NCBI GenBank assembly: GCA_007129455.1
Contig: SKVL01000040.1
Coordinates: forward strand, 1-28,872
Reading direction: 5' to 3'
Source: Candidatus Campbelliibacteriota bacterium
GTDB taxonomy: Bacteria > Patescibacteriota > Minisyncoccia > Phycocordibacterales > CSBR16-193
Length of the DNA stretch: 28,872 bases
Shown here: positions 1-7,590 of the stretch, piece by piece
Numbering within the stretch: position 1 is the stretch's first letter
Layout: each line of letters opens with the position of its first letter
The notes under the pieces: model-generated
What the model was told of the DNA's origin: nothing
The model's database searches: none
Seen by the model: the letters and a program-made list of their open reading frames with translations, nothing else
Program-made: the position numbers and the translations under genes

Positions 1-104
1 AAGGTTTCAAAAGAAAAAAGCTGAGAACAAAACAAAAGAAAAACAGTTTAAGAAAACGCTTGTTCATATATTTATAATTATCCCACAAAAAGATTTTTTT
101 TTAG

Positions 105-140
105 TCGGTATATGGGGATAAATAGGCCTTATCATACCGA
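105..140. other. Imperfect hairpin in the non-coding left edge
   Basis: Bases 1-176 hold no gene I can support. They are AT-rich and contain one hairpin: a 7-bp outer stem (tcggtat 105-111 with ataccga 134-140) and a 5-bp inner stem (gataa 117-121 with ttatc 129-133). The run of T lies before the hairpin on the plus strand, so neither strand shows a hairpin followed by a T tract. It is therefore not a canonical terminator for rmuC. Its role is unknown. Confidence 0.35.
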
Positions 141-176
141 TTTAGTCAAATTCAAGAAAAATTCCATCCTCCAAGT

Positions 177-1262
177 TTAATCCTCATCCAACTTGCCCAT
201 TTTGGCACCCTCTATGCCTATTGACTCCCCCGTGATACGCTCCACATCCTTGTCTATTTTTCCGAGCTCTCCTTCGGCGCTGTCGTAGTGCTTCATCGTC
301 GTCTTGAGAGAACTGCCCAGCTTTACAAAAAACTCATTATATCGATTGAAGTGACGAGATAGTTTCGTAACATTCTTTTTTATACTTTCGGCGTTTTTTT
401 CTATCTTGAAAGCCCTGAAACCATAAAGCACCGACTGCAGATAAGCATAAAATGTCGTGGGCGAAACAATGATGACTTTTTTGTCATTTATTGCGTAATC
501 AATCATATTGCGAGAGTTGGCGGTCTGCCCTCCGACCTTTCTTGCCAAAAGATCATAGTAAATCCCCTCGGCCGGAATGTACATGAAAGCGAACGGCAGT
601 GTCCCCTCGTTCGGTTTTATATACTTGGCGGTCTCATCTATCCTCTTTTTCAAATCATCTTTGAACTTCTTCTCCAAAGATACACGCTTTTTATCATCGT
701 CCTCGGCACTCAGTTCGGTATAGCTCTCCAGCGAGAACTTAGAGTCAATGGGAATAACTCCTTCGGGAGTATGAATCACCGCATCAACTCTACTATCATC
801 GGAGAACCGATACTCCAGCTCATAGACCTCAGGCGGAAGAATATTCGACAGCACCAACCTCAGGCTCGCTTCGCCGAAATTTCCTCTCTCCTTTTGACTT
901 TTAAGGGTTCTCTGAAGATCCTGCAACTGTTCCGCTATCGAAAATATTTTATTGCTACGCTCGGCAACCTCTCCTTGGCCCTTGACCACCTCCCTCAACT
1001 GTTCGTTCACTTCCTTGTTTATATCCCGTATAAGCCTCTGGGAATCGCGAAACTGCTCCCCCACGCTTTTGTGAGTTTCGGACATTTTGCTATCCAAGGT
1101 CCTGTTTATCTCGTTTATCTGCTGAAGCAGAAGATTAAGGCTTTGCGGTTCAATGCTTTTTTCGTTACGGTTTCTACGTATTAAAAACAATAAAAGGACG
1201 ACATTGACCAACAAAAACAACGCCACAAGAACGACCCCCGTTATAACAAGAGTGTTTTCCAT
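177..1262 (-). CDS. rmuC: RmuC family DNA recombination protein
   Basis: RmuC-family proteins are inner-membrane-anchored, nuclease-like proteins linked to limiting DNA rearrangement. The 361-aa product has an N-terminal membrane helix (about residues 5-28), a long coiled coil (about 35-125), then the RmuC core. The core shows GNFGE near the coiled-coil end, the stretch VDAVIHTPEGVIPIDSKF with the invariant IDSKF, and FMYIPAEGIYYDLL. The length is normal for small-genome versions. The ATG at 1262 lies 8 nt after a TATACT box, so the mRNA is probably leaderless. It is divergent from the YqeY-domain gene and stands alone on its strand here. The family call is firm; the biochemical role in this lineage is inferred. 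Confidence 0.93.
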   Translation of the reverse strand: MENTLVITGVVLVALFLLVNVVLLLFLIRRNRNEKSIEPQSLNLLLQQINEINRTLDSKMSETHKSVGEQFRDSQRLIRDINKEVNEQLREVVKGQGEVAERSNKIFSIAEQLQDLQRTLKSQKERGNFGEASLRLVLSNILPPEVYELEYRFSDDSRVDAVIHTPEGVIPIDSKFSLESYTELSAEDDDKKRVSLEKKFKDDLKKRIDETAKYIKPNEGTLPFAFMYIPAEGIYYDLLARKVGGQTANSRNMIDYAINDKKVIIVSPTTFYAYLQSVLYGFRAFKIEKNAESIKKNVTKLSRHFNRYNEFFVKLGSSLKTTMKHYDSAEGELGKIDKDVERITGESIGIEGAKMGKLDED

Positions 1263-1270
1263 ATAACTTT

Positions 1271-1300
1271 AGTATAACAGAATATCCTCTCTTCACTAAA
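1271..1300 (-). promoter_or_regulatory. Probable rmuC promoter
   Basis: On the minus strand a TATACT -10 box (1276-1271) is preceded after 18 bp by a weak TTTAGT -35 (1300-1295). Transcription would start at or within a few bases of the rmuC ATG at 1262. This is a motif-based prediction. Confidence 0.45.
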
Positions 1301-1333
1301 GAACAGGGCGGTTTCTCGATCAAGTTTTCGGGG

Positions 1334-1363
1334 CTGGCATCAAAAAAGGCACAGTGGTATAAT
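1334..1363 (+). promoter_or_regulatory. Probable promoter of the YqeY-domain gene, leaderless
   Basis: A perfect TATAAT (1358-1363) preceded by TGG has a CTGGCA -35-like hexamer at 1334-1339, 18 bp upstream. The expected start site, near 1370, is about 3 nt before the ATG at 1373, and no Shine-Dalgarno sequence fits in between. Confidence 0.6.
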
Positions 1364-1372
1364 TTATAAATA

Positions 1373-1840
1373 ATGAGCATACACTCCGATATAAAAGAGG
1401 AGATAAAAGACGCCACACGTCTTCGTGACAGATTGAGACTCACCGCTCTTCGCAGTATCATCGCCGAATTCACCAACGAAGCGATCGATAAAGGATTGGA
1501 CCGAGACAAAGACCTCGATGACGAGATGGCGCAAGGAATAATAATTCGCCTTGTGAAACAGAGACGCGACTCGATCGAGCAATTCGAAGGAGCCGGAAGA
1601 CACGATCTGGCCTCAACCGAGCAACACGAACTTTCCGTTTTGGAAAAATACCTCCCCGAACAGATGACGGAAAAAGAAATAGAAGAGTTTCTCAAAGAGA
1701 AAATGAAGGCATTGAAAGTGACCGACAGAAAAAAGTTGGGTTTGCTGATGGGGACGGCAATGAAAGAACTTAAAGGCGCCGCCGACGGGCGGGCGGTCAA
1801 AAGAATAGCCGAAAAACTCGTTCCCGAAGATAAGAAATAA
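1373..1840 (+). CDS. GatB/YqeY domain-containing protein
   Basis: This is a small cytoplasmic protein of the YqeY family, which is related to the C-terminal tRNA-binding tail of the amidotransferase subunit GatB. Its exact role is not established. The 155-aa length is typical. Visible family features are the N-terminal IKEEIKDATRLRD helix, LRLTALRSIIAEF, the central acidic helix, LEKYLPEQMTEKEIEEFL, and the C-terminal GLLMGTAMKELKG and DGRAVKRIAEKL. The gene has its own promoter and probably no leader. It converges with the mpg gene, leaving only 3 nt between the two stop codons, so the two transcripts must overlap. Confidence 0.93.
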   Translation: MSIHSDIKEEIKDATRLRDRLRLTALRSIIAEFTNEAIDKGLDRDKDLDDEMAQGIIIRLVKQRRDSIEQFEGAGRHDLASTEQHELSVLEKYLPEQMTEKEIEEFLKEKMKALKVTDRKKLGLLMGTAMKELKGAADGRAVKRIAEKLVPEDKK

Positions 1841-1843
1841 AGT

Positions 1844-2386
1844 TCAACACTTCAAATTATCTTTCCAGACGAACCGGTAGGGTTTACTCGCCCACTCTCC
1901 CGCATAATCAACACCTATGCGAGGGGTTTTCTCAACTTCGCCGAGCGAGGGAGAGATAGTGCCTTCTTCTATCCACAGTCCGGTATCCTTTGATGCCTCT
2001 TTGGCGTTGAATGACGCATCAACGGAAAGGGCCCGAGTCAATCGTCCGGGCCCCGTAACTTCGCGTGCCCCCCTTATCAAAACCGCTGACGGATAACCTT
2101 CTTCTCCCGTCGTGATATTTAACATGTAATGCATGCCGTAGACCAAATACACATACCAAAAGCCCGCCGGTCCATACATGGCCTCCGTCCTCGGTGTCCT
2201 ACCACGGCTCGCGTGACAAGCCGAGTCTTCTTCCCCGTCATAAGCTTCCACCTCCATTATAACGAACCTTATCTCCTCCCCGTTTTTTTCTCTGACCAAA
2301 ACCTTGCCCAAAAGATCGGGGGCGACGGTCAGAGCATCTCTTCTAAAGAAGTTTTTTTCCAACATTTCAATTGGCTGTAAATTCAC
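1844..2386 (-). CDS. mpg: 3-methyladenine DNA glycosylase (AAG/MPG family)
   Basis: This base-excision repair enzyme removes alkylated purines from DNA. The 180-aa product matches the AAG fold: FFRRDALTVAPDLLGKVLVR at the start, IMEVEAYDGEEDSACHA (catalytic glutamate region), RTEAMYGPAGFWYVYLVYG (the DNA-intercalating tyrosine region), LIRGAREVTGPGRLTRAL, and a C-terminal RIGVDYAGEWASKPYRF. The listed start is GTG at 2386; an ATG at 2365 (residue 8) is a reasonable alternative because family similarity begins shortly after it. The gene ends with TGA and converges on the YqeY-domain gene with a 3-nt gap and no room for a terminator. Confidence 0.93.
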   Translation of the reverse strand: MNLQPIEMLEKNFFRRDALTVAPDLLGKVLVREKNGEEIRFVIMEVEAYDGEEDSACHASRGRTPRTEAMYGPAGFWYVYLVYGMHYMLNITTGEEGYPSAVLIRGAREVTGPGRLTRALSVDASFNAKEASKDTGLWIEEGTISPSLGEVEKTPRIGVDYAGEWASKPYRFVWKDNLKC

Positions 2387-2450
2387 AAATATTACATTTT
2401 TAATATATCATTATTCACAAAAATTCACCTTTCTAAAAACGAGAAGGGCT

Positions 2451-2477
2451 TTGAAAATGGTAAATTTTTGATATAAT
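2451..2477 (+). promoter_or_regulatory. Probable promoter of the D,D-carboxypeptidase gene
   Basis: TTGAAA (2451-2456) is followed after 15 bp by a perfect TATAAT (2472-2477). The spacing is short, but the -10 box is strong. The expected start near 2484 leaves a leader of about 20 nt before the ATG at 2504, without a clear Shine-Dalgarno sequence. Confidence 0.55.
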
Positions 2478-2503
2478 GTACTTGAGTTGAACATTGATCC
2501 AAA

Positions 2504-3478
2504 ATGAAACAAAAAATAATATTACTGTGCCTTATTATCATAATCTCCATCTTTACCGTAACCGGTTTCGATGAGACCGATGCATACATCAATGAGGAAA
2601 TCATTGAAAATGCCGAGATTTTTGATGAGGAAGATGAAGACCGAGACGTCTCTCGAAAAGACTATGAAGAAGAAACCCGCAAACTGGAAGAGTTGGTAGA
2701 AAGAGCATTATACCTGAGATGGAGAACATCCGGAATTGATTTGGAAAAGCAAATTTCAGCCGACAGTTTCTTGGTAATCAAACTCTCCGATGACGAACAT
2801 TTTGTGTACTTGAGAAAAAACGATGACAGACGATACCCCCTGGCCTCAATCACCAAACTTATGAGCTCCGTTATCGCAGCTGAGAACATCGATGCTGAAT
2901 CAACGATTGTGCTGACAGAGCCCATGCTACGTTCCTACGGCCACAGTCCTTCCCTTTTTCCCGGAGCGCGGGTCCGCGCCCACGACCTTATGATGGCCGC
3001 TTTGACCCAATCCACAAATGATGCCACGGAGTGTCTGACGTACTTTATGAGCGAAGGAACCTTCTTGGGGCTTATGAACATAAAAGCTCATGAGATAGGC
3101 ATGGAAAATTCCTTCTTTTTCGATTCTCACGGTTTGAGTCCCAAAAATCAAGCCACTGCGGGTGACGTTGTAAAACTTCTAGAATATGTATACAAGGTTC
3201 ATCCGAAGATCCTTGAGATGACAAGAGTGGAAGACTTCCGACTACCAAACCCGTACGGTACACTTTTGACCTTCAGAAATTTCAACATGTTCCACGACAT
3301 ACCCGACTTTATAGGGGGGAAAACGGGATACCTCCCTGAAGCCAAGCAAACATATACCTCCCTTTTTAACGTCGGCGATGAGACTTTCGCCGTCGTCATA
3401 TTGATGTCGGAAAGCAGGAAAGATGACCTTCAAACCATCTTTGAGTGGTTAAATAAAAATCCCCGTTTAAGAAACTGA
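2504..3478 (+). CDS. Serine-type D-Ala-D-Ala carboxypeptidase (peptidase S11)
   Basis: The enzyme trims the terminal D-alanine from peptidoglycan stem peptides outside the membrane. The 324-aa product starts with a signal or anchor helix (residues 4-20), followed by a strongly acidic linker (about 24-65). All three active-site motifs are present: SITK (S115-K118), STN (S170-N172) and KTG (K273-G275). The match covers the catalytic domain; I see no separate C-terminal beta domain, so it resembles a short PBP5/6-type enzyme. The gene has its own promoter and a strong terminator immediately after it. The hydrophobic start lacks a lipobox cysteine, so membrane retention versus secretion is open. 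Confidence 0.93.
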   Translation: MKQKIILLCLIIIISIFTVTGFDETDAYINEEIIENAEIFDEEDEDRDVSRKDYEEETRKLEELVERALYLRWRTSGIDLEKQISADSFLVIKLSDDEHFVYLRKNDDRRYPLASITKLMSSVIAAENIDAESTIVLTEPMLRSYGHSPSLFPGARVRAHDLMMAALTQSTNDATECLTYFMSEGTFLGLMNIKAHEIGMENSFFFDSHGLSPKNQATAGDVVKLLEYVYKVHPKILEMTRVEDFRLPNPYGTLLTFRNFNMFHDIPDFIGGKTGYLPEAKQTYTSLFNVGDETFAVVILMSESRKDDLQTIFEWLNKNPRLRN

Positions 3479-3490
3479 TTTTTAAAATAA

Positions 3491-3528
3491 AAAAACCGAG
3501 TTTTTAATAAACTCGGTTTTTTTATTTT
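3491..3528. terminator. Bidirectional intrinsic terminator
   Basis: A perfect 13-bp stem (3491-3503 with 3509-3521) has a 5-nt loop and is followed on the plus strand by a T-rich tract. The A-run at the left arm gives a matching T-run on the minus strand. It lies between two convergent genes (ending at 3478 and 3543) and should serve both. Confidence 0.92.
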
Positions 3529-3542
3529 TATCTCGGAATCCA

Positions 3543-4448
3543 CTAATCTTTGGGTTTGTGTCCCACTCCCAGAATAAAGATATTTGAGCCTATCTCTCTC
3601 CAATCTTGAATCTCCAGCCAACCCCCGTCGGAATAGACCGATATGGAGCTGTAAGTATTCGGAGGGTGACGGAAGTCACCAAAACCGACCCTCAACTCGG
3701 ACCACTTATCCTCTTCCATAGGGAAGTCATAGACCGAGGTCGTGTCAAGCACACGGAAATCCCCTTGGGCTCTGCCCCCGACACAATCAAATCCCACAAC
3801 CGCCACGACAACTGAATGTCCGTCCTCAAAGGCTATCAAAAGTGCATCATTGCCAATAAACTGAGCGTGGTAAGGTTTATGCCACGGAGATCCGCTCGAA
3901 CCACCCGAAGGCCTCTGTGGAATATCTTTCTCCAGTGCGGACCAATTGTTCTCGAGGGCTCTTAACACCCCGAGTCGCGAAGTGTTACTTTCATCACAAG
4001 AGATGACAATGGGTGGCTCTTCTTGAGGGTCATCTCCTGCTGCCTCAAGTATTCTGCCTGTTTTTTCAACTCTCACGGCCTCCGCTTGAACCGGATAACT
4101 CTCACCTACAAGTTCGGTAGGCCAAACCTCAACTTCATCATATAGATTCAATGCGGAAAAACTCTCCTCTTCGCCGAATGCGTCGATGAATTTGGTCTTT
4201 TCGGTCACCTCAAAATAAGCGGCATCTCCAATAAGCCTGTCCAAGCTCCCGTCATAAGGTATGTCTCCTTCCATTCCTTGAGCAACCAAGAACGAATTTG
4301 CCTCAATGTCAAGAACATATCCTCTCAAATAAGGATCTCCTTCAACCGCCCCGTCTCTTGAGCCAAGATTGTTCAAGATGAAAAAAACAGTCGTGATTAT
4401 GATGATGATTGCCAGAATTATCCCAATAACAATTATTATGTTTTTCAT
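3543..4448 (-). CDS. Membrane-anchored extracytoplasmic protein, unknown function
   Basis: I do not recognise this 301-aa protein as a named family. It has one N-terminal hydrophobic helix (about 4-27) with almost no preceding charge apart from one lysine, so it is probably anchored with the rest outside. Residues about 40-130 (GYVLDIEANSFLVAQG through VEVWPTELVGESYPVQAEAV) look like a small beta-barrel of the kind seen in extracytoplasmic OB-like domains (DUF3221/DUF5666-like); this is a tentative resemblance. The second half, after a Pro/Glu-rich linker, contains two cysteines that could form a disulfide. A GAAGGA Shine-Dalgarno sequence precedes the ATG at 4448. The gene stands alone, sharing the terminator at 3491-3528. 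Confidence 0.75.
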   Translation of the reverse strand: MKNIIIVIGIILAIIIIITTVFFILNNLGSRDGAVEGDPYLRGYVLDIEANSFLVAQGMEGDIPYDGSLDRLIGDAAYFEVTEKTKFIDAFGEEESFSALNLYDEVEVWPTELVGESYPVQAEAVRVEKTGRILEAAGDDPQEEPPIVISCDESNTSRLGVLRALENNWSALEKDIPQRPSGGSSGSPWHKPYHAQFIGNDALLIAFEDGHSVVVAVVGFDCVGGRAQGDFRVLDTTSVYDFPMEEDKWSELRVGFGDFRHPPNTYSSISVYSDGGWLEIQDWREIGSNIFILGVGHKPKD

Positions 4449-4575
4449 ATTCCTTCTATATTTTATTGAAAAAAATTTTTAATAACATTTAAATTATATC
4501 ACAAAAAAATCTGTACACAGATATCTTTTAAAGGATAAGTTCCCTTGACATGTAGATTTGACAGTGACAGTATAA

Positions 4576-4595
4576 AAAACGGTATAAGCCGTTTT
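4576..4595 (+). promoter_or_regulatory. 20-bp palindrome upstream of the zinc-ribbon gene, possible operator
   Basis: The arms aaaacgg (4576-4582) and ccgtttt (4589-4595) form a perfect 7-bp inverted repeat around tataag. It lies just upstream of the TATAAT at 4612-4617, where a DNA-binding regulator could act. There is no long T tract directly after it, so a terminator is less likely. Two TTGACA hexamers (4545-4550, 4558-4563) lie just upstream and fit TATAAA (4571-4576) or TATAAG (4583-4588) with spacers of 19-20 bp. Confidence 0.4.
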
Positions 4596-4611
4596 GTGAT
4601 GTTTTCGGCTT

Positions 4612-4646
4612 TATAATAGGCACATTAAAAAAAAAGAGGAAGGAGG
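4612..4646 (+). promoter_or_regulatory. -10 box and strong Shine-Dalgarno of the 262-aa gene
   Basis: A perfect TATAAT at 4612-4617 predicts a start near 4624. A near-ideal Shine-Dalgarno GGAAGGAGG ends at 4646, 7 nt before GTG 4654, and this decides the start. It is the strongest ribosome binding site in the window; most other genes here show little or none. Confidence 0.6.
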
Positions 4647-4653
4647 TTTAGCC

Positions 4654-5442
4654 GTGGAGATGCACCACTCAACATTAATATCAAGACTCAGAATCATTGC
4701 GAAGGATCCCGGTAGAGGATGGGGTAGTCCCTTCGACGCCGTCAAGGGAGCTGTCAATATTTCGGAAATACTAAAGAAAAAAGAAAAGTTACGAAAAGGG
4801 ATTAAACAGATTCACATCAACAGAGCAAGGCTGAGATCCAAGACTTACAGTTTGAAACAGTTAAAAGAATGGGAAGGCGAACTGAAAAAAACAAAGAGCA
4901 ACAGGCCTGCTCTAAAATTTCCGGGAGACCCCGACAGGCTGGCTGGCAAAGCGCCAAAAAGAATCTGTCAAAACTGCAGAACTATGTTTTATTCCATCGG
5001 TGAGAGAGGTACTACTTGCTTCAGATGTTGCCTTGAGGACTCCTTCAAATTGGCACGCGGAACTTTTATCACTTCGCTCTGGTGGCATCGAGATATCTGG
5101 GACATGCAAGGGATCATAGATTTCTTACGAAACGACATCTCATTATGGTGGTGGAAAAACACGTCCGACCATCTTTGCTACCAAGCCTTGGTTATAGCCC
5201 TTGACTCAAAAAACGAAGCAACAAGGTTATCTCTTTCAACGGTAATAAAGGAAAAGAACTGCTGTTATACCGCAGTCTTTGACTTAACCAGGAACGGTAT
5301 GGCGGGTCTGTGGTATTCAAATTCACATACGACAGATGTAAGTAAGCACGAGAAGAACCGTGATGTCAGCCCGGAAGAAGTTGACTACATATTAAAGAAA
5401 AAAATGGAAATGTTGCCCGAGCCTTGGATGACCGCGGTTTAA
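4654..5442 (+). CDS. Unrecognised 262-aa protein with a CxxC/CxxCC zinc ribbon
   Basis: I cannot assign this protein to a family. Residues 36-85 are strongly basic and helical (many Lys/Arg), a possible nucleic-acid-contacting segment. A probable zinc ribbon follows: C105-x2-C108 and C122-x2-C125-C126. After it comes a tryptophan-rich stretch (SLWWHRDIW at about 140 and SLWWWKN at about 163), then an alpha/beta-looking region with a second CC pair. There is no signal peptide or membrane helix, so it is probably cytoplasmic. The GTG start is set by the Shine-Dalgarno sequence; an in-frame ATG lies two codons later. The gene is a single transcription unit with a promoter, a possible operator palindrome and a strong terminator, suggesting independent regulation. 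Confidence 0.8.
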   Translation: MEMHHSTLISRLRIIAKDPGRGWGSPFDAVKGAVNISEILKKKEKLRKGIKQIHINRARLRSKTYSLKQLKEWEGELKKTKSNRPALKFPGDPDRLAGKAPKRICQNCRTMFYSIGERGTTCFRCCLEDSFKLARGTFITSLWWHRDIWDMQGIIDFLRNDISLWWWKNTSDHLCYQALVIALDSKNEATRLSLSTVIKEKNCCYTAVFDLTRNGMAGLWYSNSHTTDVSKHEKNRDVSPEEVDYILKKKMEMLPEPWMTAV

Positions 5443-5465
5443 AAAAAATCGTTAAAAAACATCAA

Positions 5466-5503
5466 AAGACCCCGACGGTTAAGCCGGGGTCTTAAATTTT
5501 TTC
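5466..5503. terminator. Bidirectional intrinsic terminator
   Basis: A perfect 9-bp GC-rich stem (aagaccccg 5466-5474 with cggggtctt 5485-5493) and a 10-nt loop are followed by aaattttttc. On the minus strand it is followed by a T-rich stretch (5445-5462 region). It separates convergent genes ending at 5442 and 5505. Confidence 0.93.
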
Positions 5504-5504
5504 T

Positions 5505-6572
5505 TTAAACGGTTTTTCTTCTCAGTTTTTTCCGATTTACTCTGACACTAAATTCTTTGGGTGTAACATCAAAAGTCTTCGTTTGTGAGATCAACGCCAT
5601 AAAGGCGCCCATTGAATGAAAAAGACCGGCGATCGGCGCCACAGCAACCGAGAAAACCGTTCTGAATAAACTTTGTTGCATAATCCTGGCGCCGACAAAT
5701 GACCATATCATCGTTTGGATCAGTGGCAAGATAAAAATAATATGGTTTGTGGCAATCAAAACGGACACTGGCACCAGCAACGGCCACATACCCCAGTTGA
5801 TAGACCGAAATACGATCCACACTCTGTACTTCCAATCCGGATGATACTTCACGTCCTCAATCGCACCGCTTGCCCAGCGTCGTCTCTGTTTTATCAAGGC
5901 CCTTAAGTTGGGCGGAGCTTGATTGTAAACTCTTATTTTGGAAAATTTATACTTTGCTCCATTAGGCACCAAGAACATAAAAGCCGTATCCTCGGTTATG
6001 CTTTCTCTGTTCCAAGTAACACGATCCTCCAAATTTCGCTTGATAGCAAAGCCTCCACCCCAAAGATAGAAAGGTTTTATCTTTTCAAACGCAACCTGCT
6101 CAGCCTGAAAACCGATTCTGTGAGCCTCTATTGCTCCGATGAACCGATTTTTCGTTATAGGCACTTCGTTAAACTGAACTATGTCAGCTTCCGGTATCTC
6201 TGTCACCCCCGCTGAAAATATCGAATCTTCATCCAGATAAACCGTGTAACCGTACGGGTGTTGCAAGCGGGCCCATTCCATTTGCTGACCTTTATACTGA
6301 GCAAGTGAAGTGAAATCACTCGGCATCACATTTGTGCCGGGAAGACCTGTTTTAACACGAGAGATTACCTTGGGCGGAACAGGACAAGCATGAATCGTCT
6401 TCTTCAATATTTTCGGGTTATCCCCTATGGTAAGAATTTTAATTCCGAAATCACGGGTCTTTTCCTTCTCTTCTTTGTGAAAGAAAACCCTGTATATGAT
6501 ACACAGATACCAAACAACGGTAACAACCGCCCAAGGAATGAATATCAGTGACATTGCGACCCAGAATAACAT
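5505..6572 (-). CDS. Membrane GT2 glycosyltransferase (egghead/cellulose-synthase-like)
   Basis: This is a processive-type family 2 glycosyltransferase that uses a nucleotide sugar at the inner membrane face. The 355-aa product has an N-terminal membrane helix (about 8-31), a catalytic domain, then two or three helices (about 245-320). Catalytic features are YLDEDS (metal-binding D114-E-D116), WGGGFAIKR (about 171), the TED motif (T193-D195, proposed base) and QRRRW (Q229-W233). Segment order resembles egghead-type beta-mannosyltransferases more than cellulose synthases; donor and acceptor are unknown. The nucleotide-binding N-terminal strand is unusually short. No synthesis or export partner is adjacent, so the product cannot be inferred. 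Confidence 0.87.
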   Translation of the reverse strand: MLFWVAMSLIFIPWAVVTVVWYLCIIYRVFFHKEEKEKTRDFGIKILTIGDNPKILKKTIHACPVPPKVISRVKTGLPGTNVMPSDFTSLAQYKGQQMEWARLQHPYGYTVYLDEDSIFSAGVTEIPEADIVQFNEVPITKNRFIGAIEAHRIGFQAEQVAFEKIKPFYLWGGGFAIKRNLEDRVTWNRESITEDTAFMFLVPNGAKYKFSKIRVYNQAPPNLRALIKQRRRWASGAIEDVKYHPDWKYRVWIVFRSINWGMWPLLVPVSVLIATNHIIFILPLIQTMIWSFVGARIMQQSLFRTVFSVAVAPIAGLFHSMGAFMALISQTKTFDVTPKEFSVRVNRKKLRRKTV

Positions 6573-6578
6573 TCAAAT

Positions 6579-6606
6579 AGAGTACAACATTTCCTAAATT
6601 TGTCAA
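6579..6606 (-). promoter_or_regulatory. Promoter of the GT2 gene, leaderless
   Basis: On the minus strand a perfect TTGACA (6606-6601) and TACTCT (6584-6579) are separated by 16 bp. The ATG at 6572 follows the -10 box by 6 nt, so the start site falls on or next to the start codon. Confidence 0.65.
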
Positions 6607-6619
6607 TGTTATTTACCCC

Positions 6620-6652
6620 TTAAAAACATGACCGCCCGGCACATGGCCGGGC
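6620..6652 (-). terminator. GC-rich hairpin, likely original tRNA-Glu terminator
   Basis: A 7-bp all-GC stem (gcccggc 6634-6640 with gccgggc 6646-6652) has a 5-nt loop. Read on the minus strand it is followed a few bases later by five T. No plus-strand gene precedes it, but without the IS3 element it would lie about 30 nt downstream of the tRNA-Glu 3' end. This suggests that it terminated the tRNA transcript. Confidence 0.6.
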
Positions 6653-6668
6653 TCTCTGTTTTGTGATG

Positions 6669-6690
6669 TGTACCCCATTTAGTAGACACT
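6669..6690. repeat. Left terminal inverted repeat of the IS3 element
   Basis: It matches the reverse complement of 8002-8023 at 17 of 22 positions. The first nine bases, TGTACCCCA, are identical in both ends, and a second block, AGT-GACAC, follows. Confidence 0.9.
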
Positions 6691-6693
6691 TTT

Positions 6694-7590
6694 TCAACCC
6701 TTAACCCGTTGATCTAAAAGATAATTCTTGTACTCAACAGGTGTCATTTTGTTTCGACCCCACTGTTTTCTCTCGTGATTGTAGTATCTCATATATTCAC
6801 TGATCTTCAAACGTAATTCTGTATATGTCTGACAAGATCTGTAATCTAATTCATCTTTCATGTGACCAAAAAATGATTCGATAGGTGCATTGTCAATACA
6901 TTTTCCTTTTGAAGACATTGACTGAGTCATCTTCAGATCTTTTACCGCTTTAATGTATAAAGGGTTTGTGTAATGAAAACCTTGGTCGGAATGAATGATC
7001 GCTTTGTCACATGATAATTTACTCATACTGGCAATGGTATTAAGTACAAACAACATATCAAGTTTCATAGACAGATCTCAAGAAACAACTTCTCCACTGG
7101 CAATGTCTTTAACTACCGAAAGATAGGTGAAATTTAATTGAAAAGGAATGTAAGTGATATCTGTACAGAAAACCCGTGAAGGAATAAGTTGTTTAAAATT
7201 TCTTTTTAATTCATTGGGGAACATCCTGTGTTCTAAACTTTCTTTCATCATTTGTCTATATGGATTTCTTTTTCGTACTTTTGTTCTCAGTTCATATTTT
7301 CTCATGATCCTCTGTATTTTCTTGTGATTCATGTCAGGAAGCCTCATTTTGATGCCTCTCCAACCATATTTACTCTTTCCTTGATCAAAGATGTCTTTAA
7401 TTCTCAAATAATCATCGTGATCTTTATCTTGCTCGTCTGAAGTCGGTAGCCATTTGTAGTATCCACCGCGAGAGACTCCGGAGATCTGGCAGAGTATCTT
7501 AACATCAGAGTTTAATTTTTTAATGATTTGATATTTTTCACACGGCCTGAGTTTGATTCCGCTCTTTTGGCCCGGAGTTTGGCTAAAAAA
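6694..7590 (-). pseudogene. IS3 transposase orfB (DDE integrase), interrupted by TGA
   Basis: OrfB supplies the DDE catalytic domain that cuts and joins DNA. Its frame opens at the slippery site (about 7590) and runs through KYQIIKKLNSDVKILCQISG, the YYKWL helix, GWRGIKMRL (HTH_21-like), then the rve domain: first Asp in CTDITYIP, second in IIHSDQG, Glu in NAPIESFFGHMK. The frame is intact except for TGA at 7080-7078, between GEVVS and DLSMKLD, where related transposases commonly have tryptophan. A single TGG-to-TGA change explains it. The first Asp lies before the stop and the other two residues after it, so neither half alone could be active. Other genes here use TGA as stop. Confidence 0.85.

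Noticed and set aside
105..140. Hairpin as an rmuC terminator
   Set aside because: On the minus strand it is followed by a run of A rather than T.
1174..1800. Long minus-strand frame (208 codons) opposite the YqeY-domain gene
   Set aside because: It lies antisense to a clear conserved gene, has a Ser/Arg-rich composition without family features, and has no ribosome site. It is a shadow frame.
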